NCBI GenBank assembly: GCA_002482685.1
Contig: DLGL01000074.1
Location: forward strand, 16,947 to 28,567
DNA: 11,621 nt
From: Bacteriovoracaceae bacterium UBA7695
GTDB taxonomy: Bacteria > Bdellovibrionota > Bacteriovoracia > Bacteriovoracales > Bacteriovoracaceae
Direction of reading: 5' to 3'
Shown here: in pieces, positions 1 to 6,889 of the stretch
Layout of the letters: every line of letters begins with the position of its first letter
Position numbering within the stretch: the stretch's first letter is position 1
Program-made: the position numbers and the translations under genes
Notes under the pieces: generated by a model
The model's input: only the letters and a program-made list of their open reading frames with translations
What the model was told of the DNA's origin: nothing
Database searches by the model: none

Positions 1-1192
1 TTATGGAGAGTTAGATGAAGAAACAAATGTGTGTTACGGCGAAGGTGGAGCAGGTCTTTTTTCAGATGGAAAACTCATCACAAGGATCAAATCTGACCTG
101 GTAAGTTACGTGATGGAGAAGTTTGTGATGTTCGGTGCCCCACCGGAAACGGCGTACGAATCAAATCCTCACTTAGGATCAAACAAAATTCGCGCCATCA
201 TTAATCAAATTTCTGACTGGTTGAGACTCAATCATTGCGACATCCGCTACAATGCTAAAGTGTCCAAGATCCTTACCAAAGAGGGTAAGACCATTGGGGT
301 AAAGTTAGAAAATGGGGAAGAGCTTTTTTCTGATCACGTGATTCTTGCAACCGGACACTCAGCACAGGATCTTTATCACCACCTGGCCGATATTAAAGTT
401 TCTATGAAACAAAAAGATTTTGCCGTCGGTGTTCGAGTTGAGCATCCTCGTCGTTATATAGATAGCCTTCAGCATGGAAAGTTTTCAACTGCTCCTGAGA
501 TGGGTTCTGCCCGCTACAAACTGACCTGGCACGATAAATGGACCGATCATGGGGTTTATAGTTTTTGCATGTGCCCTGGTGGATATGTTCTTTCATCAGG
601 CACAGAAAAAGATGGATTAGTTGTCAACGGAATGAGTAACTACGCCCGCAATTCTCCTTGGTCAAACGCAGCGTTAGTGGTCTCAGTAAAATCAGAAAAT
701 GATATCGAAGAAAAAGATCTGATGTCAGGACTGAGATTTCAGCATGACATTGAAAAAAAGGCTTTTGAACTTTCAAAAAAATACGCCACTGGCCGGGAAC
801 TTCCGGCCATGACCATCAAAGAATTTATGACGGGTAAGCTGACTGATAAACCTTTGCCTAAAACCTCATCGCCCTCAGGTGTATTTAAGGCCGATATCCG
901 GGAAATTTTTCCAGACTTTATCGTTGAGCATTTAAAAAAGGGCCTGGAGGAATTTAATCGCGATCTTCCAGGATTTATTTCGGATGATGGCCTTTTGATA
1001 GCCCCAGAAACACGAACTTCCGCACCCTTAACGATTTTACGCGACAAAGAAACCCTCATTTCCGTCTCCCATCAAGGTCTCTATCCATGCGGAGAAGGGG
1101 CCGGATATGCCGGTGGGATTACATCTGCTGCAGTGGATGGTGTAAAAATCGCTCTCAGCATCCTAAAACAGGAAGGATTGACGCAAGTTTAA
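1..1192 (+). CDS. FAD-dependent dehydrogenase, COG2509-type (5' end outside window)
   Basis: The reading frame is open from the first complete codon (2-4) with no start, so the gene begins upstream of the window; about 397 residues are visible. The family consists of FAD-dependent oxidoreductases of roughly 500-550 residues, so the missing part should hold the N-terminal Rossmann GxGxxG motif. Visible hallmarks are GEGGAGLFSDGKL near the start and, at the C-terminus, an APETRTSAP stretch followed by GLYPCGEGAGYAGGITSAA, which in this family closes the FAD pocket. The GTG at base 29 lies inside the conserved block (preceded by ELDEETN) and is an internal Val, not a start. No signal peptide or membrane segment is seen in the visible part. 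The natural substrate of the family is not established. The gene runs towards typA with a 64-bp gap and no terminator between, so read-through is possible. Family assignment is confident; function beyond flavin-dependent redox chemistry is not. Confidence 0.88.
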   Translation, partial: YGELDEETNVCYGEGGAGLFSDGKLITRIKSDLVSYVMEKFVMFGAPPETAYESNPHLGSNKIRAIINQISDWLRLNHCDIRYNAKVSKILTKEGKTIGVKLENGEELFSDHVILATGHSAQDLYHHLADIKVSMKQKDFAVGVRVEHPRRYIDSLQHGKFSTAPEMGSARYKLTWHDKWTDHGVYSFCMCPGGYVLSSGTEKDGLVVNGMSNYARNSPWSNAALVVSVKSENDIEEKDLMSGLRFQHDIEKKAFELSKKYATGRELPAMTIKEFMTGKLTDKPLPKTSSPSGVFKADIREIFPDFIVEHLKKGLEEFNRDLPGFISDDGLLIAPETRTSAPLTILRDKETLISVSHQGLYPCGEGAGYAGGITSAAVDGVKIALSILKQEGLTQV

Positions 1193-1256
1193 CTTCTCAA
1201 ATAGGTTCTCTTCTATTAAGGTATCCCCATTCTAAAGACACAAAGGTATTAAAAGC

Positions 1257-3065
1257 ATGAAATTAAAGAACATCGCTATCGTTGCGCACGTGGATCACGG
1301 GAAAACAACACTCGTAGACCAACTCCTCAGACAGTCGGGATTATTCTCGGCCCATGAAGCCCTTACAGAAAGAGTTATGGACTCTGGCGATCTTGAAAAA
1401 GAACGTGGGATTACAATTAAAGCTAAAAACTGTGCTATCCGTTGGCAAGATACAAAAATTAACTTGTTGGATACTCCAGGACACGCCGATTTCGGTGGTG
1501 AAGTTGAACGTTCATTAATGATGGTTGATGGTATCTTACTTCTCGTGGATGCTTCTGAAGGCCCTCTTCCTCAAACTCGTTTCGTACTTGGTAAAGCTCT
1601 TGAGCGTGGGATCCGTGTTGCGGTTTTCATTAACAAAGTTGACCGTCCGGATGAGCGTATTGATGAAGTTAAAAACGAAGTAGAAGATCTTCTTCTTGAG
1701 ATCGGTTCTAACATTGGTAAAGACGTAGATATGGACATCACGTTCATGTACGGGTCTGGAAGAACTGGTTACGCTTCTTACGATAAAAATCTTCGCGAAG
1801 GGTCTTTGACTCCAATGCTTGATTTCTTAGTTTCGGATTATTTTCCAGCTCCTAAAGTTGATATAAATGGCCCGGCCCAGCTCCTTATCACAAACCTTTC
1901 TTACTCAAACTACCTAGGTGCTTTGATGGTTGGTCGTATCGCTCGCGGTACCATCCAGGCCAACAAACAAATCCTTTGGATGGGTAAGGATGAAAAACCT
2001 AAAACTTTCAAAGTTACTTCACTTCAGATCTTTGCAGGTCTTGGAATGGCGTCTGTTGAAGAAGCTCAAGCGGGAGAGATTGTTATTCTTTCTGGTTTTG
2101 AAAATGCTCAGATCGGGGATACCCTTTGTGACCCACAAACTCCGGAAGCTCTTCCACGTATCGAAGTTGAGCCACCTACAGTATCAGTTCAGGTTTCAGT
2201 AAACACAGGTCCTATGTCTGGTAAAGAAGGGGAGTACTTAACTTCTCGTCGTCTTGAAGAATTCTTAATCGATGCTATCCGTAAAAACGTGTCTCTTAAA
2301 TATGAGCCAACTAACGATCCTAAAGTTTTCATCTTGAAAGCTCGTGGAGAGTTACAAGTTGCGGTTGTATTCGAAGAAATTCGTCGTGAAGGCTTCGAGC
2401 TTATGATTGCTCGTCCTCAGGTTATTACTAAAGAAGTCGATGGTCAGTTGATGGAGCCATACGAGAGATTAGTTCTAGACGTTCCAAATGAATCAACAGG
2501 TGTGATCACTGAGAAGATGGCAATCCGTAAAGGTAAGCTTGAAGCAATGTCTCCATTTGGTGAAGGTCGTACACGTATGGAATTCCATGTTCCTTCACGT
2601 GGACTCATTGGTTACCGTTCAACATTTTTAACAGACACTAAAGGCCAAGGCCTCATGTCTTCTTACTTCACTGGATATGAGCCACACGTTGGTAAAATGC
2701 TTGCCCGTCAAAACGGTGCTTTGATTTCAGATCGTGCTGGTAAGATGACTCCATACGCTCTTTTTAACGTTCTCTCTTCTGGTAAACAATTCGTTATGCC
2801 GACAGAGATGACTTACGAAGGAATGGTTGTGGGTGAGTCTACTCGTCCGAACGATCTTAACCTTAACGTATGTCGTGAAAAACATCTCACTTCTGTGCGT
2901 ACAGCTGGTAAAGATGAAAACGTTATCCTTCCACCAATTCCTAACCGTACTCTTGACTGGGCACTGGATTGGATTGATGAAGATGAATGGGTTGAGGTTA
3001 CACCTAAATCAATTCGTATCCGTAAAAAAGAACTAGATCAGAATAAACGTAAAGTGACACGTTAA
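1257..3065 (+). CDS. typA: Translational GTPase TypA/BipA
   Basis: Ribosome-associated GTPase of the EF-G/LepA superfamily that acts on the 50S/70S ribosome and supports ribosome assembly and stress or low-temperature growth. All G motifs are visible: AHVDHGKTT at residues 10-18 (P-loop), RGITI at 50-54 (switch I), DTPGH at 72-76 (switch II) and NKVD at 126-129. The beta-barrel domain II (about 205-290), the EF-G-III-like domain with NTGPMSGKEGEYLTSRRL (about 305-385), the EF-G-V-like domain (about 395-480) and the TypA-specific C-terminal domain with the SRGLIGYR block follow in the expected order. At 602 residues it is close to the E. coli length of about 607, so it is complete. The ATG is preceded by a modest SD (AAAGG at 1242-1246, 10-nt spacing). 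It ends at a strong intrinsic terminator. Confidence 0.97.
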   Translation: MKLKNIAIVAHVDHGKTTLVDQLLRQSGLFSAHEALTERVMDSGDLEKERGITIKAKNCAIRWQDTKINLLDTPGHADFGGEVERSLMMVDGILLLVDASEGPLPQTRFVLGKALERGIRVAVFINKVDRPDERIDEVKNEVEDLLLEIGSNIGKDVDMDITFMYGSGRTGYASYDKNLREGSLTPMLDFLVSDYFPAPKVDINGPAQLLITNLSYSNYLGALMVGRIARGTIQANKQILWMGKDEKPKTFKVTSLQIFAGLGMASVEEAQAGEIVILSGFENAQIGDTLCDPQTPEALPRIEVEPPTVSVQVSVNTGPMSGKEGEYLTSRRLEEFLIDAIRKNVSLKYEPTNDPKVFILKARGELQVAVVFEEIRREGFELMIARPQVITKEVDGQLMEPYERLVLDVPNESTGVITEKMAIRKGKLEAMSPFGEGRTRMEFHVPSRGLIGYRSTFLTDTKGQGLMSSYFTGYEPHVGKMLARQNGALISDRAGKMTPYALFNVLSSGKQFVMPTEMTYEGMVVGESTRPNDLNLNVCREKHLTSVRTAGKDENVILPPIPNRTLDWALDWIDEDEWVEVTPKSIRIRKKELDQNKRKVTR

Positions 3066-3068
3066 TCC

Positions 3069-3097
3069 AAAGGGAGGCTTTAGCCTCCCTTTTTTTT
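3069..3097 (+). terminator. Intrinsic terminator of typA
   Basis: GGGAGGC (3072-3078) and GCCTCCC (3083-3089) form a GC-rich 7-bp stem, extendable by AAA/TTT pairs, around a TTTA loop. The stem runs straight into an uninterrupted T tract ending at 3097. It begins 3 nt after the typA stop codon. Confidence 0.93.
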
Positions 3098-3223
3098 GTC
3101 TTAAGATCTCACCTTCAACCTCGCCCTTCCAAGCAGTTAGAAATATCTGACTGGACCTCTGGGTTCAATCGCTCCCCATCATCCTATATCATAGTCAAAG
3201 GTCGGTTTAACCCAGGAGTTACT

Positions 3224-3310
3224 ATGATTACTTTTCTTATTGTTGCTGGTTTTGCTACTGGAATTTATCTTGGTTTTAAAAAGAAGAATAATCCGACGGC
3301 CATTAAATAA
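3224..3310 (+). CDS. Putative 28-residue single-pass membrane peptide
   Basis: A short frame encoding MITFLIVAGFATGIYLGF followed by a Lys/Asn-rich tail (KKKNNPTAIK). It is supported by a consensus SD, AGGAG at 3214-3218, 5 nt before the ATG, and by a coherent layout: one hydrophobic helix of about 17 residues, then a positive cluster, which predicts N-out/C-in insertion in the inner membrane. The stop is 11 nt before the next start, whose own SD lies in the gap, so the two are probably on one mRNA. The hydrophobic start with a lysine tail recalls the N-terminus of YtxH-type small membrane proteins, but this is only a resemblance in shape. No function can be given. A chance ORF of this size is possible, though a strong SD combined with a transmembrane-like composition argues against it. 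Confidence 0.55.
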   Translation: MITFLIVAGFATGIYLGFKKKNNPTAIK

Positions 3311-3321
3311 CTGGAGGATCT

Positions 3322-3771
3322 ATGAAATCTTTAATTCTTATGGGTCTGATTTCTACCATGGCCCTGGCACAACAAACTGCTCCTGTTTCAAGTGGGGGAT
3401 CGATTTACTCACCTGCAGGGGGAGCGGGGTTATCAGTTAACCCTGCCACGGGTATCGCTTCGCCAATTACTCCCAGTAGCTCACTCAACCCTGCTCAGGG
3501 GAATTTTGGTCAGACAACCGGGCAGTCAAACTTTGATTCAAATTTTACGGGACCTGCAGGTACCAACAACATAAATCCTGCTAACACGGCACCCACACCT
3601 ATCCCTAACAACACAACTCTCATGGGGACACCCAGTAATAACCCTGTCCAGCAGTCCCAGGAGGACTTTAGTGGCTTTCCTGATAACTCGGCTTCTCCAG
3701 GGTCAGGGACAACTCCCGGGACCGGCACTATCTCAACACCCAATATGAATAACTCACTTCCAACGCCCTAA
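3322..3771 (+). CDS. Exported Pro/Asn/Ser/Gly-rich low-complexity protein
   Basis: No family is recognised. The 149-residue product starts with a short Sec signal peptide (MKSLILMGLISTMALA, likely cleaved after Ala16 before QQ). The mature part of about 133 residues is built almost only from P, N, S, G, T, A and Q, with scattered F. It has no Lys, Arg, His, Cys or Trp and only four acidic residues, so it is weakly acidic and almost surely disordered. NPA recurs at residues 40-42, 56-58 and 85-87, with NNP at 106-108, a loose degenerate repeat rather than a perfect tandem. Translation is supported by GGAGG at 3313-3317, 4 nt before the ATG. It follows the 28-residue frame and precedes another exported protein. 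A periplasmic, surface or extracellular linker-like or matrix protein is possible; nothing in the sequence decides this. Confidence 0.8.
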   Translation: MKSLILMGLISTMALAQQTAPVSSGGSIYSPAGGAGLSVNPATGIASPITPSSSLNPAQGNFGQTTGQSNFDSNFTGPAGTNNINPANTAPTPIPNNTTLMGTPSNNPVQQSQEDFSGFPDNSASPGSGTTPGTGTISTPNMNNSLPTP

Positions 3772-3781
3772 AAAAACCTAA

Positions 3782-3826
3782 ATATCTTCCGATTATCGAC
3801 CGATAAGGTCAATAATCGGGAGATAT
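3782..3826 (+). promoter_or_regulatory. Long hairpin covering the SD of the downstream gene
   Basis: The arms at 3782-3801 and 3807-3826 are 20 nt each with a 5-nt loop (GATAA). I count 18 Watson-Crick pairs, one G-U (3788/3820) and one C-A mismatch (3797/3811). The SD GGGAG (3818-3822) lies in the 3' arm and the ATG follows at 3828, so the folded mRNA would hide the ribosome binding site of the 84-residue protein. No T tract follows on the plus strand, so it is not an intrinsic terminator in that direction. A thermosensor-like or protein- or sRNA-opened switch, or an inverted-repeat operator in the DNA, are possible readings. The structure is seen; the regulatory role is inferred. Confidence 0.6.
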
Positions 3827-3827
3827 C

Positions 3828-4082
3828 ATGAAATTTTCATTGGCCCTCATCCTCATGCTTTCATCATCACCAATCCTTGCAAAAAATGTAGGGGAACTTA
3901 ACCGGGTTCTGATTGAAGATGTTCAGCGTGATCTAAAAACAGATAATGATTTGAATCTTAAAACCAAGCCTTCGCGCATGAGGGCCCCTGCATCTGTAGA
4001 TGTTAGAGAAGACAAACCGGTACAGGAAAAAATTCCTTTTGAAAAACGCAACATCAGGCAAACCGGCTCTGAGAAGTGGTAA
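3828..4082 (+). CDS. Small exported protein, unknown family
   Basis: An 84-residue product with a clear Sec signal peptide: Lys2, a hydrophobic core, SSSPILA and likely cleavage after Ala18 before KNVGEL. The mature part of about 66 residues is strongly charged and hydrophilic, with many K, R, D and E, no Cys and only one Trp (the last residue), and is probably largely disordered or helical. No family is recognised. The start is fixed by GGGAG at 3818-3822, 5 nt before the ATG; this SD is buried in a long hairpin, suggesting translational control. It follows the Pro/Asn-rich exported protein by 56 bp, so the two may share a transcript while differing in translation. Function unknown. Confidence 0.75.
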   Translation: MKFSLALILMLSSSPILAKNVGELNRVLIEDVQRDLKTDNDLNLKTKPSRMRAPASVDVREDKPVQEKIPFEKRNIRQTGSEKW

Positions 4083-4161
4083 ACACCTTTTAGTCTTTGG
4101 TTTGATCTTCTTTCAATCAGCTTTTGCTCAGCCTGTCTTTCTGTGCGCGTGTGCCTCGTAA
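4039..4161 (+). other. Doubtful short frame reading like a signal peptide (possible micropeptide or decayed gene)
   Basis: In a frame different from the 84-residue gene, a TTG at 4039 opens 40 codons whose centre reads GKHLLVFGLIFFQSAFA followed by QP, a textbook Sec signal peptide with an AxA cleavage site. Only about 10 residues follow (QPVFLCACAS) before the stop at 4159-4161. AGGA at 4024-4027 is 11 nt from the TTG, too far for a good SD. The other two frames continue past this point for about 20 further codons each, so a frameshifted remnant of an exported-protein gene is as likely as a real micropeptide. No assignment is possible. Confidence 0.2.
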
Positions 4162-4294
4162 CGGTGCAAGTGAGCTACAACAATCCTCTCGTTAAAAAGT
4201 TCTTTTAAAATCATCTATTCGCTACCGGCCCAAAAGTAATCAACAAGACATTATGGCCCAGATCTGGTAAAGTCTAAGCTTCAAAAGGATGATT

Positions 4295-5602
4295 ATGGCT
4301 TCTCAAAAATATATGTTTTATAAGGGTATTTTTTTAAACCCTCTTTCAGATTCTCAATGTGAATTCTTGAGAGATGGGCTTTTAGTTGTCAAGAAGGGTA
4401 AGATTAAAGATCTTCTTCCTTATGATAAGGCATTAAAAAAATACTCTTCAGAAATCCATCACTCGAATTTTAAAGATTTTGGTCATTCGTTAGTGATGCC
4501 AGGCTTTTTTGACATGCATTTTCACTGGGTCCAGGACGATGTCCGGGAAATGCCTAAGGATTCATTATTAGAATGGCTGGAAAAATACACTTTCCCAACT
4601 GAGCAGAAATATGCAAATAAAGCTTACGCGGAAACAAAAGCTAAGGGTTTTTTTAAAAAGCTTTCTGCCACTGGAACCATAGGCGGAGCTTGTTATAGTT
4701 CAATTCACGAAAATGCTCTGCACGCGGCCATGGATCATGTAAGGGGAGAGTTTGTTATTGGGAATGTTTTGATGAATATGAATTCCCCGAAAGAACTCAC
4801 ACAAACTGAAGACGAGTCATTAAAACTCACTAAGAAACTGATTAAAAAGTATGGAGACAGGCACTGTTTTACGCCTCGATTTGCTATTACGACGACCCCC
4901 AAAGTGATGAGAAAAGGAAGTCAAATAGCCGATGAGGCGAGCTGCTTCAAACAGACTCATCTCTCTGAGACTCCAGCAGAGATTGATTTTGTTCTCTCTC
5001 TTTATAAAAAGATTCCCGGTTTTGAGAAAGTATCTTCTTATACTGAAATCTATCAAAAAACGGGGATGCTTGGTAAACGCTCGCTTATGGGTCACGGGAT
5101 CCATTTGAGTGATAAAGAGCTCAAGGTACTAAGTAAAACCCAAACTAGTGTCATCCATTGTCCGACTTCTAATGCTCCTCTTAAAGAGAAGGGGTTGGGG
5201 TCAGGGCTTTTTGATTTTAAAAAGCTTGAGAAGGCAAAAGTCACATGGGCGTTGGGTTCTGACATTGGTGGCGGCCCTTTTCTTTCTATGTTTGATGTTA
5301 TGAGAAGCTTTGTGGATCAAAACAAAAAGAAAGGTGTCTCAGGGGCAACTTTTATAAAAGCTCTTCACCGTTCAACACTTGCAGGTGCAGAGATTATGGG
5401 ACTTGCTAAGAAGGCGGGTAATTTTAAAAAGAATAAGGATGCTAACTTTATCGTTGTACCACTTAAGAAAAATCTCAAAATCAATAATGCTGAAGATGCT
5501 CTGATGAAAGTGATTACTCAGCATAAACTTGCTCGAAAGAACTATGGCACTCTTATCAGTCACACATGTTATCAGGGTGATTTTTTATTCAAGAAAAAAT
5601 AG
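4295..5602 (+). CDS. guaD: Guanine deaminase (amidohydrolase superfamily)
   Basis: Zinc-dependent hydrolysis of guanine to xanthine and ammonia in the cytoplasm, for purine salvage and catabolism. The product resembles animal and E. coli guanine deaminases along its length, with the signature LLEWLEKYTFPTE. Numbered from ATG 4295, the metal ligands are His75 and His77 (the HxH in MPGFFDMHFH), His222 (THLSE), His267 (MGHG) and Asp323 (LGSDIGGG). Glu225 is the expected catalytic acid/base, and Arg195 in TPRFA matches the guanine-contacting arginine. HCPTSN is also conserved. Length is 435 residues against about 439-454 in the family. An in-frame ATG at 4289 is rejected because AAAGG abuts it directly, whereas ATG 4295 has AAAGGA (4284-4289) at 5-nt spacing. 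The gene stands alone and converges on xth with a 5-bp gap. No xanthine oxidase or permease gene is nearby. Related deaminases of the same superfamily are less likely given the TFPTE signature. Confidence 0.9.
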   Translation: MASQKYMFYKGIFLNPLSDSQCEFLRDGLLVVKKGKIKDLLPYDKALKKYSSEIHHSNFKDFGHSLVMPGFFDMHFHWVQDDVREMPKDSLLEWLEKYTFPTEQKYANKAYAETKAKGFFKKLSATGTIGGACYSSIHENALHAAMDHVRGEFVIGNVLMNMNSPKELTQTEDESLKLTKKLIKKYGDRHCFTPRFAITTTPKVMRKGSQIADEASCFKQTHLSETPAEIDFVLSLYKKIPGFEKVSSYTEIYQKTGMLGKRSLMGHGIHLSDKELKVLSKTQTSVIHCPTSNAPLKEKGLGSGLFDFKKLEKAKVTWALGSDIGGGPFLSMFDVMRSFVDQNKKKGVSGATFIKALHRSTLAGAEIMGLAKKAGNFKKNKDANFIVVPLKKNLKINNAEDALMKVITQHKLARKNYGTLISHTCYQGDFLFKKK

Positions 5603-5607
5603 AGAGT

Positions 5608-6363
5608 CTACAATTCCAGCAGAACTGGACAATGATCTGACCCTTTTACCATTGGTAGAATATCAGCGCGTTTTATTTTTTTGACAAGTTTTGGACTAAC
5701 AAAAAAATAATCTATTCTCCAGCCTACATTACGGTCTCTCACACCAGGCATGTTGCTCCACCATGTGTAGGCGCCAGTCTTTCCTGGGTTTAAATGGCGG
5801 AATATATCCACCCATCCGTGGGATACAAAGCTATCCATCCAGGCACGCTCAAGAGGGAGAAAACCAGTAGTTTTGTGGTTTGTCTTGGGATTAGCAAGAT
5901 CTATCTCAGTATGGGCCGTATTGAAATCACCTGTAATGATCACGGGCTTTTTTTTCTCAAGTTGATTTATTTTTATCAGAATATCATCACAGAATTGCAT
6001 CTTGTAAGGGACTCGGCTGTGATCCCGTGAACCATTAGGGAAATAACAGTTGAGCAGAAAAAAATCTTTTAATTCGTGAATGAGAACACGTCCTTCGCAA
6101 TCGTAAACATCTTTTTCAAACTTTTTTGTGTCAAGGATTTTTTCTCGACTAAATGTACTCACACCAGAGTAACCTTTCTTAACCGCGGAACTGTGGGATA
6201 TCTGGTAATTCTCTAATGTGGTCAGTTCACTCGGGAATTGGTCAAAATTGGCCTTTGTCTCCTGTAGGCATAGGATATCTGGTGATTCTTTACTGATCCA
6301 TTCAGTTAATCCCTTCTTATATACAGCGCGTATGCCGTTAACGTTCCACGAAATAATTTTCAC
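5608..6363 (-). CDS. xth: Exodeoxyribonuclease III (AP endonuclease)
   Basis: Mg-dependent Exo III/APE1-family nuclease of base-excision repair: it cuts at abasic sites and removes 3' blocks and 3' nucleotides from duplex DNA. Numbered from the GTG at 6363, catalytic residues are visible as Asn7 (WNVNGIRA), Glu35 (QETK), Asp146 and Asn148 (GDFNTAH) and the C-terminal Asp243-His244 pair (GSDHCPV), with YTWWSN and RIDYFF also conserved. The frame is open for 37 more codons upstream of the GTG, but homologues start at MKIISWN, and a GGGA lies 7-8 nt before the GTG, so GTG is taken as start, giving 251 residues, normal for the family. It is divergent from the XRE regulator (127-bp spacer) and convergent with guaD. 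No intrinsic terminator is seen before the guaD 3' end. Confidence 0.92.
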   Translation of the reverse strand: MKIISWNVNGIRAVYKKGLTEWISKESPDILCLQETKANFDQFPSELTTLENYQISHSSAVKKGYSGVSTFSREKILDTKKFEKDVYDCEGRVLIHELKDFFLLNCYFPNGSRDHSRVPYKMQFCDDILIKINQLEKKKPVIITGDFNTAHTEIDLANPKTNHKTTGFLPLERAWMDSFVSHGWVDIFRHLNPGKTGAYTWWSNMPGVRDRNVGWRIDYFFVSPKLVKKIKRADILPMVKGSDHCPVLLEL

Positions 6364-6381
6364 AATATTTTCCCAGTTAAT

Positions 6382-6412
6382 TTGAAAACGAAATGCCGAT
6401 AAGATGTATAAT
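6382..6412 (+). promoter_or_regulatory. Candidate sigma70-like promoter of the XRE regulator
   Basis: TTGAAA (6382-6387) and a perfect TATAAT (6407-6412) are separated by 19 bp, slightly long for sigma70. Transcription would start near 6419 with a leader of about 70 nt to the ATG at 6491. The 8-bp palindrome TTCTAGAA (6439-6446) lies just downstream and could be an operator, but a short AT-rich palindrome is weak evidence. Confidence 0.4.
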
Positions 6413-6490
6413 AATTTTTTTTTGAATGGTGAATGACATTCTAGAAAAAATGAATAATATTTCCCTCTCGCCACATCCTACGGAGAACAC

Positions 6491-6835
6491 ATGCGTTGCT
6501 TTAAGAACATTGCTCAGCTTATTCGCACAAAAAGAATGAATCACCCTAAGGGTTACTCTCAATCTGAATTGTCGCACTTACTTGGCTATAAAAACGGCCA
6601 GTTTATCTCAAACGTGGAGCGTGCTCTTTGTAATATTCCTCTGAAAATGTTGCGTAAAGTTTCTGAAGTTTTAGATATTCCTTCAGAAGAATTAAAGCAG
6701 GCCATTTTAAAAGATCAGGAAGAGACGCTAAATAACTATCTCTATAACCTGAAGACTACTAAGAAAGAAAAAGACGTCCAACCGGCCGTTTCAATGGCGC
6801 CTCAGTATGGTGCTACTGGTACTGATGGAATTTAG
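6491..6835 (+). CDS. XRE-family helix-turn-helix protein
   Basis: A 114-residue protein with an N-terminal Cro/CI-type HTH. Residues 22-31 (YSQSELSHLL) form helix 2 and about 35-46 (NGQFISNVERAL) the recognition helix, then NIPLKMLRKVSEVLDIP completes the domain near residue 65. The remainder (about 66-114) is a charged helix and a flexible Ala/Gly/Thr-rich tail without a recognisable ligand domain. Translation is supported by GGAG at 6482-6485, 5 nt before the ATG. The gene is divergent from xth and ends just before a terminator shared with the facing gene. It is probably a DNA-binding regulator; its target is unknown, and autoregulation or control of xth is only suggested by the divergent layout. 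It carries no phage or toxin-antitoxin partner. Confidence 0.82.
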   Translation: MRCFKNIAQLIRTKRMNHPKGYSQSELSHLLGYKNGQFISNVERALCNIPLKMLRKVSEVLDIPSEELKQAILKDQEETLNNYLYNLKTTKKEKDVQPAVSMAPQYGATGTDGI

Positions 6836-6863
6836 TTTTAAAAATCTCAATTTTTGAATAAAA

Positions 6864-6889
6864 AAAAGGCCTCTTAATTGAGGCCTTTT
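6864..6889. terminator. Bidirectional terminator between XRE gene and RG/QN-rich gene
   Basis: AAAAGGCCTC (6864-6873) pairs perfectly with GAGGCCTTTT (6880-6889) around the loop TTAATT. Read on the minus strand, the stem is followed by a T run (complement of the A tract 6860-6867), a good intrinsic terminator. Read on the plus strand it ends in TTTTAGTTTT, a weaker one. The stop codon of the minus-strand gene (6874-6876) sits in the loop, so its last codons form the 5' arm. Confidence 0.88.

Noticed and set aside
29..31. GTG at 29 as start of the FAD-dependent dehydrogenase
   Set aside because: It is within the conserved block, with open frame continuing to the left edge; the gene is truncated by the window.
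3160..3178. tRNA T-arm-like GGGTTCAATC
   Set aside because: The flanking bases do not form the T stem, and no acceptor, D or anticodon stems fit around it.
4289..4294. ATG at 4289 as guaD start
   Set aside because: The only SD (AAAGGA) abuts this ATG with no spacing, whereas it is 5 nt from the ATG at 4295.
5587..5601. AT-only hairpin at the guaD 3' end as terminator
   Set aside because: The stem is purely A-T and lies inside coding sequence without a following T tract in either useful direction.
6364..6474. Longer N-terminus for exonuclease III starting at 6474
   Set aside because: The extra 37 residues have no counterpart in the family, and the region contains the divergent promoter area.
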